From Bacillota bacterium (GTDB lineage Bacteria; Bacillota; Dethiobacteria; DTU022), in the NCBI GenBank assembly GCA_011389985.1, contig JAABTH010000019.1, positions 1 to 32,500 on the forward strand: DNA of 32,500 nucleotides, read 5' to 3'. The position numbers were made by a program, and so were the translations under genes. Position 1 is the stretch's first letter, and each line of letters starts with the position of its first letter. Under the pieces are notes generated by a model. The model saw only the letters and a list, made by a program, of their open reading frames with translations. It was not told the origin of the DNA and searched no databases. Positions 16,052 to 24,249 of the stretch are shown piece after piece.

Positions 16052-18148
16052 TTAACTTTTTGCAACAACATTTTCACCCGAAATATTTTTTTCATAGCCG
16101 CAATCCTTATTGGTACAAAGAGCCGATTTACTGCGGGCTTTCCATTTTTCGGACATCAGTGAACCGCATTTCGGGCATGGCTCGGGAAGCGGCTTGTTCC
16201 ACATGGAAAATGTGCATTCAGGGTAGTTGCTGCAACCATAAAACAGGCGTCCCTTTTTGCTGCGCCTTTCAATAATTTTGCCATCGCAGCCTTCGACCGG
16301 ACATTTGACGCCCGTCTCTTTAACAACTTTTTTCGTATACTTACATTCAGGGTAAGAAGGGCAGGCGAGAAAACGACCAAAACGGCCGTGTTTATATACA
16401 AGTTGCTTGCCACAGTTAGGGCAGGTTTCATCACTGATTTCCGGCGCCATTTCAACCTTTTCGATCTTCTCATCAGCTACTTCAAGCCTATCCTTAAAAT
16501 AACCATAGTAGAATTCTTTTATGACCTTCAACCGTTCCAGTTTACCTTCCTCAATTTCATCAAGCTGCTGTTCAAGCCCCGCGGTAAAATCAATATTGAT
16601 CACCTCGGGAAAATAATTCCTCATCATATCAACAACAATGAAACCAAGTTCAGTCGGCATAAAGGCTTTCTTTTCTTTTATGACGTAACCACGCCCCTGA
16701 ATGGTTTCTATGATAGGGCTGTAAGTACTGGGACGGCCAATGCCTTTTTCTTCAAGCGTCTTAATCAATGAAGCTTCATTATACCGGGGAGGCGGTTGGG
16801 TAAAGCGTTGCTCTGGAATCAGTTCACAAAGATTAAGTTTTTGATTCTCTTCCAATTTAGGCAGCACTGTATCTTTTTCAGATTCATCTGCCTGGTAAAG
16901 AACCAGAAATCCCGGGAAAAGAAGGGTTGACCCGGTTACCTTAAAAGTATAATCTGCCGCAGCTATTTTCACTCTAACCTGGTCGTATAACGCAGGGGCC
17001 ATCTGGCTGGCAACAAAACGATCCCAGATTAATTTGTACAAGCGATTCTGATCTCTTGAGAGGTACTGTTTTATAACCGAAGGTTCGCGGCCTACAAAAG
17101 TAGGGCGAATAGCTTCGTGAGCTTCCTGGGCGCCCTTGCGTGATTTGTAGAGAGGAGGCTTTGCCGGCAGGTAATCAGCTCCGAATTTTTGATTGACCAG
17201 GGTTCTTGCTTCTTCCTGAGCCTGGTTGGATATTTTGGTTGAGTCAGTTCTGATATAGGTTATAAGACCAACAGTTTCACCGCTGCCAACGTTTATTCCC
17301 TCATAAAGCTGTTGAGCTAAACTCATTGTTTTACGGCTGGTAAAGCCCAGTTTTGAAGAAGCTTCCTGCTGCAGGCTGCTGGTGGTAAATGGTGCCCATG
17401 GACGCCTTTTTCGCTGTGAACGGGTTATTTTCTCAACGATAAACTGCTCATTCTTAATAGCTTCCAGAACCTCGTTTGTTTCGGCTTCTGTTTTCAACTC
17501 GATTTTTTTCTTTTTATACCGGTCAAGAGCAGCCTTGAACTTTGTTTTTGAAACATCATCTTCGAGCAGAGCATCCAATGTCCAGTATTCTTCAGATTTA
17601 AAGTTGTTTATCTCTTCTTCGCGTTCACAGATGAGGCGCACAACAACCGACTGTACCCGTCCGGCGCTTAATCCGCTGCGTATCTTTCGCCATAAGAGCG
17701 GGCTGATCTTGTAGCCAACAAGACGATCGAGAACGCGTCTTGCCTGCTGGGCGTCAACCCGGTTTGTATCAATAACACGGGGAGTTTTAAATGCCTCTTT
17801 TACAGCAGCTTTAGTAATTTCATTAAATTCAACCCTGCAGGGTTGATTGAGATCAAGTTTAAGAGCACGGCCGATGTGCCAGCATATAGCCTCCCCTTCA
17901 CGGTCGGGGTCAGCAGCCAAAAATATTTTATCGGCCTTTTTGCCGGCTTCTTTCAGCTCTTTAAGTATTTTACCTTTACCGCGAATAGTAATATACTGGG
18001 GCTCAAAATCGGCGTCAATATCAACCCCCAGCTTACTGCGGGGGAGATCTATGAGGTGCCCCTGGGAAGCCAGAATTTTATATTTTTTACTCAGGAATTT
18101 ACTAATGGTACGCGCTTTGGTTGGTGATTCAACAATAACCAAATTCAT
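16052..18148 (-). CDS. topA: DNA topoisomerase I
   Basis: A 698-residue type IA topoisomerase that relaxes negative supercoils. N-terminal Toprim domain MNLVIVESPTKARTI with AADPDREGEAICWHI; RVQSVVVRLICEREEEI; catalytic tyrosine in GLITYIRTDSTKIS near residue 305; the region IGRPSTYSPIIETIQGRGYV. Three C-terminal zinc ribbons follow, marked by CPNCG...CPSYPEC, CPVEGC...CSNYPEC and CPKCG...CTNKDC. The start ATG has GGAGGAGG upstream. It follows dprA by about 55 bases, the usual Firmicute order, and may have its own promoter inside the dprA 3' end. Confidence 0.97.
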   Translation of the reverse strand: MNLVIVESPTKARTISKFLSKKYKILASQGHLIDLPRSKLGVDIDADFEPQYITIRGKGKILKELKEAGKKADKIFLAADPDREGEAICWHIGRALKLDLNQPCRVEFNEITKAAVKEAFKTPRVIDTNRVDAQQARRVLDRLVGYKISPLLWRKIRSGLSAGRVQSVVVRLICEREEEINNFKSEEYWTLDALLEDDVSKTKFKAALDRYKKKKIELKTEAETNEVLEAIKNEQFIVEKITRSQRKRRPWAPFTTSSLQQEASSKLGFTSRKTMSLAQQLYEGINVGSGETVGLITYIRTDSTKISNQAQEEARTLVNQKFGADYLPAKPPLYKSRKGAQEAHEAIRPTFVGREPSVIKQYLSRDQNRLYKLIWDRFVASQMAPALYDQVRVKIAAADYTFKVTGSTLLFPGFLVLYQADESEKDTVLPKLEENQKLNLCELIPEQRFTQPPPRYNEASLIKTLEEKGIGRPSTYSPIIETIQGRGYVIKEKKAFMPTELGFIVVDMMRNYFPEVINIDFTAGLEQQLDEIEEGKLERLKVIKEFYYGYFKDRLEVADEKIEKVEMAPEISDETCPNCGKQLVYKHGRFGRFLACPSYPECKYTKKVVKETGVKCPVEGCDGKIIERRSKKGRLFYGCSNYPECTFSMWNKPLPEPCPKCGSLMSEKWKARSKSALCTNKDCGYEKNISGENVVAKS

Positions 18149-18189
18149 AAATTAGTCCTCCTCCGGGTTTAGAAGGTGCTCCGGAAGGT

Positions 18190-18217
18190 ATTCTATCACA
18201 TTTGTCAAGTGCGACAA
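18190..18217 (-). promoter_or_regulatory. Possible sigma-A promoter of topA
   Basis: On the minus strand TTGTCG and TAGAAT are 16 bases apart, overlapping the end of dprA and about 40 bases before the topA start. It would allow topA to be expressed separately from the cimA-dprA genes. Confidence 0.35.
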
Positions 18218-19299
18218 AAATATTTACCCGGAGTCTGATGTATTTTCTTTTTAATTTCAAGGGAAAGCAGCGTTGCGACTGTTTCTGCAGCGCCTGCGCC
18301 GGTTAGTTGAATGATCCTGTCAATATGCATCGGTTCATAAGGAATAACTTCTAGGACAGCCTTTTCGCTTGCAGACAGTACTTCTCCAGTGATTTCAATT
18401 GTAAGCTGCTCTTCCGGTTCAATATATAACTCTTCAAGAATATCTTCAACCGACTCAACCAGCCTGGCGCCGTCTTTGAGCAAGCGGTGGCAACCACGAC
18501 TGTATGGGCTTCCGATATTACCGGGCACAGCAAAGACTTCACGATTTTGCTCCAAGGCATAATTTGCAGTAATTAAAGCCCCACTCTTCGCTGTCGCCTC
18601 AACTACAACGGTACCAAGGGACAGTCCACTGATAATGCGGTTTCGCTGTGGAAAGTTAAATGAGACTGGCTCGGTATAGAGTGAAAACTCACTGATAACC
18701 GCACCATCTGCAGCGATCTGTTCCATCAGATCCTGGTTGCGGGGAGGATAGCAGCGGTCAAGGCCGCAGCCCAACACAGCAACGGTATAACCTCTGTTTT
18801 GTAATGCACCGTTGTGCGCAGCCGTATCGACACCGAGAGCCATGCCACTAATGACCCCGACCCCTGCTGAGGCGAGTTCACCGGCTATGCGGCCGGCAAC
18901 TTCGCGCCCATAGAAAGTACAACGGCGACTTCCAACAACTGCGACAGAAGGATTGTTTATTTTTTCAAGACTGCCCCTGTAATAGAGAATCGGCGGTGGG
19001 TAAGGAATTTGACTGAGCAGCTTGGGATATTCCGGGGACCCCGGTGAAATAGATTTAATTTTATTTTTTCTGAGTAAATCCCATTCATGGCGGGGATCTA
19101 TGGAGGATTTTTCTTGTATAAGTTTATCAAGATGCCCTTTTAGATCTACTGCAGATTGATATTGATCTTTCGAAGCGTTCCACGCTGCCTCTGCTGATCC
19201 GAAATGATCAGTCAGGGCGGAAATTCTTCTTGCACCGAGAACAGATATTCTATTTAAAGCGTTCAGATAAATAAGTTCACTTCCGGACTCACGACTCAT
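18205..19299 (-). CDS. dprA: DNA processing protein DprA
   Basis: About 364 residues. An N-terminal helical region (ISVLGARRISALTDHFGSAE) is followed by the Rossmann-fold core with VAVVGSRRCTFYGREVA, SAGVGVISGMALGVDTAAH, AVLGCGLDRCYPPRN, SEFSLYTEPVSFNFPQRNRI and GALITANYALEQNREVFAVP, and a C-terminal winged-helix segment. DprA loads RecA on incoming single-stranded DNA during transformation. The ATG is chosen because it overlaps the TGA of the preceding M42 gene (ATGA), with GGAGGA upstream. The frame also opens 30 bases earlier but without a sensible site. Confidence 0.95.
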   Translation of the reverse strand: MSRESGSELIYLNALNRISVLGARRISALTDHFGSAEAAWNASKDQYQSAVDLKGHLDKLIQEKSSIDPRHEWDLLRKNKIKSISPGSPEYPKLLSQIPYPPPILYYRGSLEKINNPSVAVVGSRRCTFYGREVAGRIAGELASAGVGVISGMALGVDTAAHNGALQNRGYTVAVLGCGLDRCYPPRNQDLMEQIAADGAVISEFSLYTEPVSFNFPQRNRIISGLSLGTVVVEATAKSGALITANYALEQNREVFAVPGNIGSPYSRGCHRLLKDGARLVESVEDILEELYIEPEEQLTIEITGEVLSASEKAVLEVIPYEPMHIDRIIQLTGAGAAETVATLLSLEIKKKIHQTPGKYFCRT

Positions 19300-20318
19300 C
19301 TTAAATTTATCTCCTCCATTTGCGGCCAACTGCTTAACAACATTTTTTCAAGGAGCAAAACGGCATAATCAAGATCACTTTTATCAACAATTTCTGATGC
19401 TGTGTGAACATAACGGCAGGGAATGGAAAGTGCTCCCGAGGGAACTCCTTCGCGGGAGAGATGTATCGCTCCGGCATCAGTTCCTCCGCGGGTCAATACC
19501 TCATACTGGAATGGAATTTTGTTTTTCTCTGCCACATCAACCATAAAGCGGCGGATCAGAGGATGACAGAGCACCGAGTTATCTTTAACTTTTATCGCCG
19601 GCCCTTTGCCAAGACTTACTTCCATTGTTGCCGCTTTAGGAGTATCACCAACCGTGGTAACATCTACTGCCAGGCCAAAATCGGGCTCATAGCGGTAAGC
19701 GGCTGTTTTAGCTCCTCTAAGACCAAGTTCTTCCTGTACTGAGAAAACAAAGCAGACTTCGTGGGGAAGTTCTGCGGGCAGCCGGTTGATTACCTCAACC
19801 AAAATGGCACAACCGGCACGATCGTCCATTGCTTTGGCCAGGTAACGGCCTTCCCGCTGTTCCTTAAATGGTTGGTCAAGGCAGGCGAGGTCACCAATTT
19901 TGACAAGCTTTTTGGCTGTTTCTAAATCATCTGCGCCAATATCAAGATATATTTTGGGCCAGTCCAGCTCTTTCAGCTCTTTTAGTTTTTCATGGTATAC
20001 AGTACCGATTAATTCATTGTTAAAGCGCAAACGCTGCCCGATAAGCAAGCGGGGAGAGATACCGCCTACCGGCGCTATTCGTAAAAAACCGTTTTCATCA
20101 ATATGGGTGACGATGACACCGATTTCATCCATGTGGGCGGAAACCATCACTTTCAATTTCTGCCCCTTCCTGATCGCAAAGAGGTTGCCCAGGTTATCTT
20201 CAAAAATTTGGTCAACTTGATCATTTAACATATCCCTGATCATTGAGCGCACATTTTCTTCCTCACCTGAGGGTCCATAAGCTTCTGTAAGTTTCTTAAG
20301 AGTATCTCTTATAGCCAT
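19296..20318 (-). CDS. M42 family metallopeptidase (third of three tandem copies)
   Basis: 340 residues, YpuA/FrvX/PepA-like deblocking aminopeptidase family. Metal ligands are seen in VSAHMDEIGV (His), AMDDRAGCAILVEV (Asp), VQEELGLRGAKTAAY (Glu-Glu) and CRYVHTASEIVDKSDL (His), and in the Asp of LAVDVTTVGDTP. The family forms dodecameric cytoplasmic peptidases with two metal ions. It overlaps dprA by four bases and lies 14 bases after the second copy. Which residues it prefers at the substrate N-terminus cannot be read from sequence. Confidence 0.9.
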   Translation of the reverse strand: MAIRDTLKKLTEAYGPSGEEENVRSMIRDMLNDQVDQIFEDNLGNLFAIRKGQKLKVMVSAHMDEIGVIVTHIDENGFLRIAPVGGISPRLLIGQRLRFNNELIGTVYHEKLKELKELDWPKIYLDIGADDLETAKKLVKIGDLACLDQPFKEQREGRYLAKAMDDRAGCAILVEVINRLPAELPHEVCFVFSVQEELGLRGAKTAAYRYEPDFGLAVDVTTVGDTPKAATMEVSLGKGPAIKVKDNSVLCHPLIRRFMVDVAEKNKIPFQYEVLTRGGTDAGAIHLSREGVPSGALSIPCRYVHTASEIVDKSDLDYAVLLLEKMLLSSWPQMEEINLR

Positions 20319-20332
20319 ATGATCACGCCTTT

Positions 20333-21334
20333 CTACTGCCTCTGCTCAAGCCAGGCCCTGACAAGACCGAGAGTGGCATTTAAATCACTTTCTTTCATTA
20401 CACTATAAGGCGAATGAATATACCGGCAGGGTACGGCTAAAATTGCAGTATCTACACCCCCACGCGATGAGGCTATAACACCGCCTTCTGTGCCAGCACC
20501 GGTAAAGTGTCTATATTGGTAAGGTAACGATGCTTTTTCAGCAACCTCAGCCAGTTCTTCACGCAGCTTGCGGCTGACCATAATGGTGCGGTCCATTATG
20601 CTGATTGCAGGACCTTTCCCTAAATTTGTTCCTGCAGCCTCTTCATCTGTTTCGGGTGTATCAGAAGCCGCAGTGGCTTCAACAACGAGGGCAACATTTG
20701 GCTCTATTGTGTATGCAGCTACAGCTGCTCCACGTGTACCAACTTCTTCCTGTACTGTAAAGGCGGCATTAAATGCAAGGCCATTATTTTCCATAAGCAG
20801 CCTGAGAAGGATCAGGCACCCGGTCCGATCATCAAAAGCTTTGCCGCGGTAATAACCATCGCCGATTTCAGTGCAAAAAGAATCAAAAGCGGCATAATCG
20901 CCGACCGAGATATACTGTTTAGCTTCATCACTGTTTTTAAAACCGGCATCGATGCAGAGCGATTCTTCATCGAAAGGTTTTTTCTGTTCATCCTTTTTCT
21001 GTAAATGCACCGGTTTGACGCCAATCACACCATCTATTCCAGCTGTGCCAATACGCACTCTTTTACCGGGTAGAATACGGCCGTCTATTCCACCAACAGG
21101 GCTAAATTTTAAAAAGCCGTTTTTTTCAACAGCCATGATCATCAACCCTACTTCATCCATGTGCGCGGAGAGCATAATAGTGCCATTTTTGCTCTTACCC
21201 TTACTTACCAGCAGATTACCCATTGTATCGACACGGGTTTCTACAGCAGTGCCTACCAATTTTTCAAGCAGGTATTTGCGAACATTTTCTTCATTGCCCG
21301 AAACGCCTCGTAGATCGCAGAGTTCAGCTAGCAC
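20333..21334 (-). CDS. M42 family metallopeptidase (second of three tandem copies)
   Basis: 333 residues with the same motifs as its neighbours: LSAHMDEVGLMI, AFDDRTGCLILLRL, VQEEVGTRGAAVAAY, VEATAASDTPETDEE and CRYIHSPYSVMKESDL. The GTG start lies inside the last codons of the first copy (7-base overlap), with GAGGAG eight bases upstream, so the two are translationally coupled. Where its neighbours have the Asp-Val-Thr metal-site triad it reads VVEATAASDTP, a Glu-for-Asp change that may alter metal use or specificity. Confidence 0.9.
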   Translation of the reverse strand: MLAELCDLRGVSGNEENVRKYLLEKLVGTAVETRVDTMGNLLVSKGKSKNGTIMLSAHMDEVGLMIMAVEKNGFLKFSPVGGIDGRILPGKRVRIGTAGIDGVIGVKPVHLQKKDEQKKPFDEESLCIDAGFKNSDEAKQYISVGDYAAFDSFCTEIGDGYYRGKAFDDRTGCLILLRLLMENNGLAFNAAFTVQEEVGTRGAAVAAYTIEPNVALVVEATAASDTPETDEEAAGTNLGKGPAISIMDRTIMVSRKLREELAEVAEKASLPYQYRHFTGAGTEGGVIASSRGGVDTAILAVPCRYIHSPYSVMKESDLNATLGLVRAWLEQRQ

Positions 21335-22398
21335 TTTTTCAGCTCCTCGAGGTAAGAATTTGTCACTTTAGCGGCCAGACGAGCCAGCAGTCTGCTGCCT
21401 GTAACAAGATCTTCCAGACAGAGCATTTCTACTGTTGTATGCATGTAACGCAATGGAATTGAAAGCAGGGCTGTAGGAATACCTTCACGAGACACCTGAA
21501 AAGCCCAGGCATCAGTACCGCTGTGTGCAGGGATAGGCTCAACCTGGTAAGACAGGTTAAATTCCTGTGCAATTTGCTGCATGGCAAAACTCAAGGAAGG
21601 GTGAAAATTAGGGCCGACGCCCAGGGCAGGCCCTGCGCCAAGTTTATAAGTTTTTTTATCGTCGGTTCCCGGCGTATCACCATGAGTGACATCTACGGCA
21701 ACAGCAAGATTTGGTTTCAAACCGTATGCTGCTGTTACTGCTCCTCTGAGACCTACTTCTTCCTGCAGGGAAGCAATAAAACAGATATCCGCCTGATGGC
21801 GTAGACCGGCCAGTTCGGCAGCACAGAAAATAAGTGCGGCAATTCCGGCCCGATTATCGAGCGCTTTACCGGTAATCATTTTTCGATTCTTAAGAAGTAT
21901 GGGCTTCTGCCCAAATGAAATAGTGTCTCCAACTCCGGTTATTGTTTTCAGGGTATCTGCGTCATAACCTGTATCAATAAAAAGCTTCTCTACAGGTATG
22001 GATTTTTCCCGGTCTTGCATAGATAAGTGGTGAGGCGCAGTTGCGCCTATTACCCCTTCTATTGCTTTTTTACCATGCACCACTACTCGCTGACCGGGTA
22101 AAACACGGGGATCCAGACCGCCAAGAGGGGTAAAACGTAAAAAACCAGCCGGTTCAATTTTTGTCACCATGGCTCCTATTTCATCTACGTGAGCAACCAG
22201 GGCCACGGTTATTTTTTCAGCGGCAGACGCTTCACCCTTTTTTAGGGCAATCAGGTTGCCGAAGCGGTCAAGTTTAACCTCATCTGTGTATAGATCGAAG
22301 TAGCTGCGGACCGCTTCTAGAGCAGCTGTTTCATTACCTGAAACACCTGCTACTGATGAAAGCTCAAGGAGGATATCAATCAGGTTTTCTTTGTTCAA
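21328..22398 (-). CDS. M42 family metallopeptidase (first of three tandem copies)
   Basis: 356 residues: VAHVDEIGAMVTKI, ALDNRAGIAALIFCA, LQEEVGLRGAVTAAYGL, AVDVTHGDTPGTDDK and LRYMHTTVEMLCLEDL cover the five metal-binding positions of M42 aminopeptidases. The start is a TTG with AAAGGAG eleven bases upstream. It follows cimA by about 37 bases, making it the second gene of the cimA-M42-M42-M42-dprA run. The three copies differ in length and sequence enough to be old duplications with possibly different substrate preferences. Confidence 0.9.
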   Translation of the reverse strand: MNKENLIDILLELSSVAGVSGNETAALEAVRSYFDLYTDEVKLDRFGNLIALKKGEASAAEKITVALVAHVDEIGAMVTKIEPAGFLRFTPLGGLDPRVLPGQRVVVHGKKAIEGVIGATAPHHLSMQDREKSIPVEKLFIDTGYDADTLKTITGVGDTISFGQKPILLKNRKMITGKALDNRAGIAALIFCAAELAGLRHQADICFIASLQEEVGLRGAVTAAYGLKPNLAVAVDVTHGDTPGTDDKKTYKLGAGPALGVGPNFHPSLSFAMQQIAQEFNLSYQVEPIPAHSGTDAWAFQVSREGIPTALLSIPLRYMHTTVEMLCLEDLVTGSRLLARLAAKVTNSYLEELKKC

Positions 22399-22435
22399 GC
22401 AGAGGCAATCTCCTTTGCAATTTCAATGTAGTTGA

Positions 22436-24058
22436 TCAACTAATTCCTTCGCCTTTTAACTGCTCAAGTATATCACGTGCTTCGGTAAACTCGGGCAGTT
22501 TACGGCAGAGCAGTCCGTATTCAATACTGTCAACAAGCGCTATCCAGCTTGCTTCAATGATGTTGGGAGAAACGCCAACAGTACCCCATGTTTTTTCTTT
22601 GTCGCTTGTTTCGATGAAAACACGAACCTGTGCACCGGTTCCGTCGACACCATCAATTACACGCACCTTGAAATCAGTCAGCTTAATTTCTTTAAGGGCC
22701 GGATAGATACCTTCCAAAGCTTTTCGCAAGGCATTATCGAGAGCGTTTACCGGACCGTTTCCTTCAGCCGCCGTATGGACCTGAACATCGCCGACGCGCA
22801 CCTTAATTGTGGCCTCTGAGTACATATGACCGTCCTCCCGCTTTTCGATAATCATCCTGAATCCTTCCAGCTGGAACAACGGCTGGTAGGCTTTCATCAT
22901 TTTAAGGATTAAAAGCTCAAAGGAGCCTTCGGCACCTTCAAACTGGTAACCATAGTGTTCCATTTCCTTTATACGTTGCAAAACCGATGCTGTTTCCGGC
23001 CTGCTTTTATCAAGTTTAAAATTATTCTGGTGCGTTTTAAGGGTTATTGTGCTGCGTCCACCCAGTTCAGATACAAGAATTCTTCTTTTATTGCCTACTT
23101 CGCTCGGATCGGCATGTTCATATGTAGCAGGCATTTTGCTTACTGCATCTATATGAATTCCGCCTTTATGGGCAAAAGCGTTGTAACCTACATAGGGCTG
23201 CTGATCGGCAGGGGCAATATTGGCCAGCTCAGCGATAAAACGGGAAAGTTTGGTTAACCCTTTTAATTGCTCAGGTGTAACCGATTCGATACCCATTTTT
23301 AAACCCAGGTTTGGAATTATCGTACACAGATTGGCATTGCCGCAACGTTCGCCATAACCGTTTATGGTACCGTGAATTTGAGTGATTCCTTCTTTAACGG
23401 CAAGTAAAGAATTCGCCGTCGCCATACCAGCGTCATCATGGGTATGAATGCCAAGGGGTGTTTTGATTCGCTCTTTTACTGCCGAGAGTATGGGTACAAG
23501 TTCCCAGGGCATCAACCCGCCATTGGTATCACAGAGAATAACAACATCGGCCCCGCCTTTTGCCGCCGCTTCAATAGTGGCCAGGGCAAATTCAGGGTTG
23601 GCTTTATAACCGTCAAAAAAGTGCTCAGCATCAAAGAAGACCTCCCGGCCTTTTAATTTCAAAAATGATATGCTGTCACGAATCATATCAAGATTTTCAT
23701 CAAGAGTGGTTTTTAGGGCATCGTGAACATGAAAATCCCAGCTCTTGCCGAATATGGTCACTGTATCTGTACCGGCTTCTATCAACGCTTTAATATTGTT
23801 ATCTTCTGCAGCCTGAATACCCGGCCTGCGGGTACTGCCGAATGCGCAAATGCGGGCATTCTTAAATTTAACCTTTTTTGCTCTTCTAAAAAATTCAATA
23901 TCTTTCGGGTTTGATCCGGGCCAGCCCCCTTCGATGTAACTGATGCCGAAATCATCAAGTTTCTGGGCTATCTTCAGTTTATCGGTTACCGATAAGGAAA
24001 CCCCTTCCCGTTGTGAGCCATCCCGTAGTGTTGTATCGTAGATATCTACCTTTTTCAT
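22436..24058 (-). CDS. cimA: (R)-citramalate synthase
   Basis: 540 residues, DRE-TIM metallolyase. N-terminal [19 protein letters not shown] (metal and catalytic residues), [29 protein letters not shown] (metal-binding HxH) and [12 protein letters not shown] are present. The C-terminal region carries the LeuA-type allosteric domain. The GWPGSNPKD form and length mark the CimA/LeuA2 type rather than LeuA. It condenses acetyl-CoA and pyruvate to citramalate, the first step of the threonine-independent isoleucine pathway. The start ATG has AGGAGG six bases upstream. It has its own promoter and a leader hairpin and heads the long minus-strand run. Confidence 0.93.
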   Translation of the reverse strand: MKKVDIYDTTLRDGSQREGVSLSVTDKLKIAQKLDDFGISYIEGGWPGSNPKDIEFFRRAKKVKFKNARICAFGSTRRPGIQAAEDNNIKALIEAGTDTVTIFGKSWDFHVHDALKTTLDENLDMIRDSISFLKLKGREVFFDAEHFFDGYKANPEFALATIEAAAKGGADVVILCDTNGGLMPWELVPILSAVKERIKTPLGIHTHDDAGMATANSLLAVKEGITQIHGTINGYGERCGNANLCTIIPNLGLKMGIESVTPEQLKGLTKLSRFIAELANIAPADQQPYVGYNAFAHKGGIHIDAVSKMPATYEHADPSEVGNKRRILVSELGGRSTITLKTHQNNFKLDKSRPETASVLQRIKEMEHYGYQFEGAEGSFELLILKMMKAYQPLFQLEGFRMIIEKREDGHMYSEATIKVRVGDVQVHTAAEGNGPVNALDNALRKALEGIYPALKEIKLTDFKVRVIDGVDGTGAQVRVFIETSDKEKTWGTVGVSPNIIEASWIALVDSIEYGLLCRKLPEFTEARDILEQLKGEGIS

Positions 24059-24092
24059 GATAGTCCTCCTGCTGAGCGTGTTATAAGTATAA

Positions 24093-24116
24093 AATAATCC
24101 CGAAGTCAGGATTATT
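24093..24116 (-). terminator. Leader hairpin upstream of cimA (terminator- or attenuator-like)
   Basis: A perfect 8-bp stem (AATAATCC / GGATTATT) with an 8-base loop, followed on the minus strand by TTATACTT. It lies between the predicted cimA promoter and the cimA start, so it is within the transcribed leader. It may be an attenuator, or a terminator for the helicase gene upstream. Confidence 0.5.
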
Positions 24117-24144
24117 GCTGTATCACATTAAATTATTAACAGGT

Positions 24145-24175
24145 ATTATACTACAGTTGTTTTAATTGTGTCCAA
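24145..24175 (-). promoter_or_regulatory. Putative sigma-A promoter of cimA
   Basis: On the minus strand a perfect TATAAT -10 with TTGGAC (19-base spacing) or TGGACA (18-base spacing) as -35, about 90 bases before the cimA ATG. Confidence 0.6.
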
Positions 24176-24213
24176 TAGTTTAATAAATCAGGAAAGAGAA
24201 TTGACGATTCAGG

Positions 24214-24248
24214 AGACAGCATAAAGGTTAAGCGATTTTATGCTGTCT
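24214..24248. repeat. Perfect 12-bp inverted repeat after the helicase gene
   Basis: AGACAGCATAAA and TTTATGCTGTCT flank an 11-base loop immediately after the stop of the UvrD-like gene. There is no U-run on either strand, so termination is possible but not typical. Confidence 0.6.
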
Positions 24249-24249
24249 G

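Noticed and set aside
12198-24058. CodY-binding boxes in front of cimA or codY
   Set aside because: No convincing match to the AATTTTCWGAAAATT consensus was found by eye; a matrix scan would be needed.
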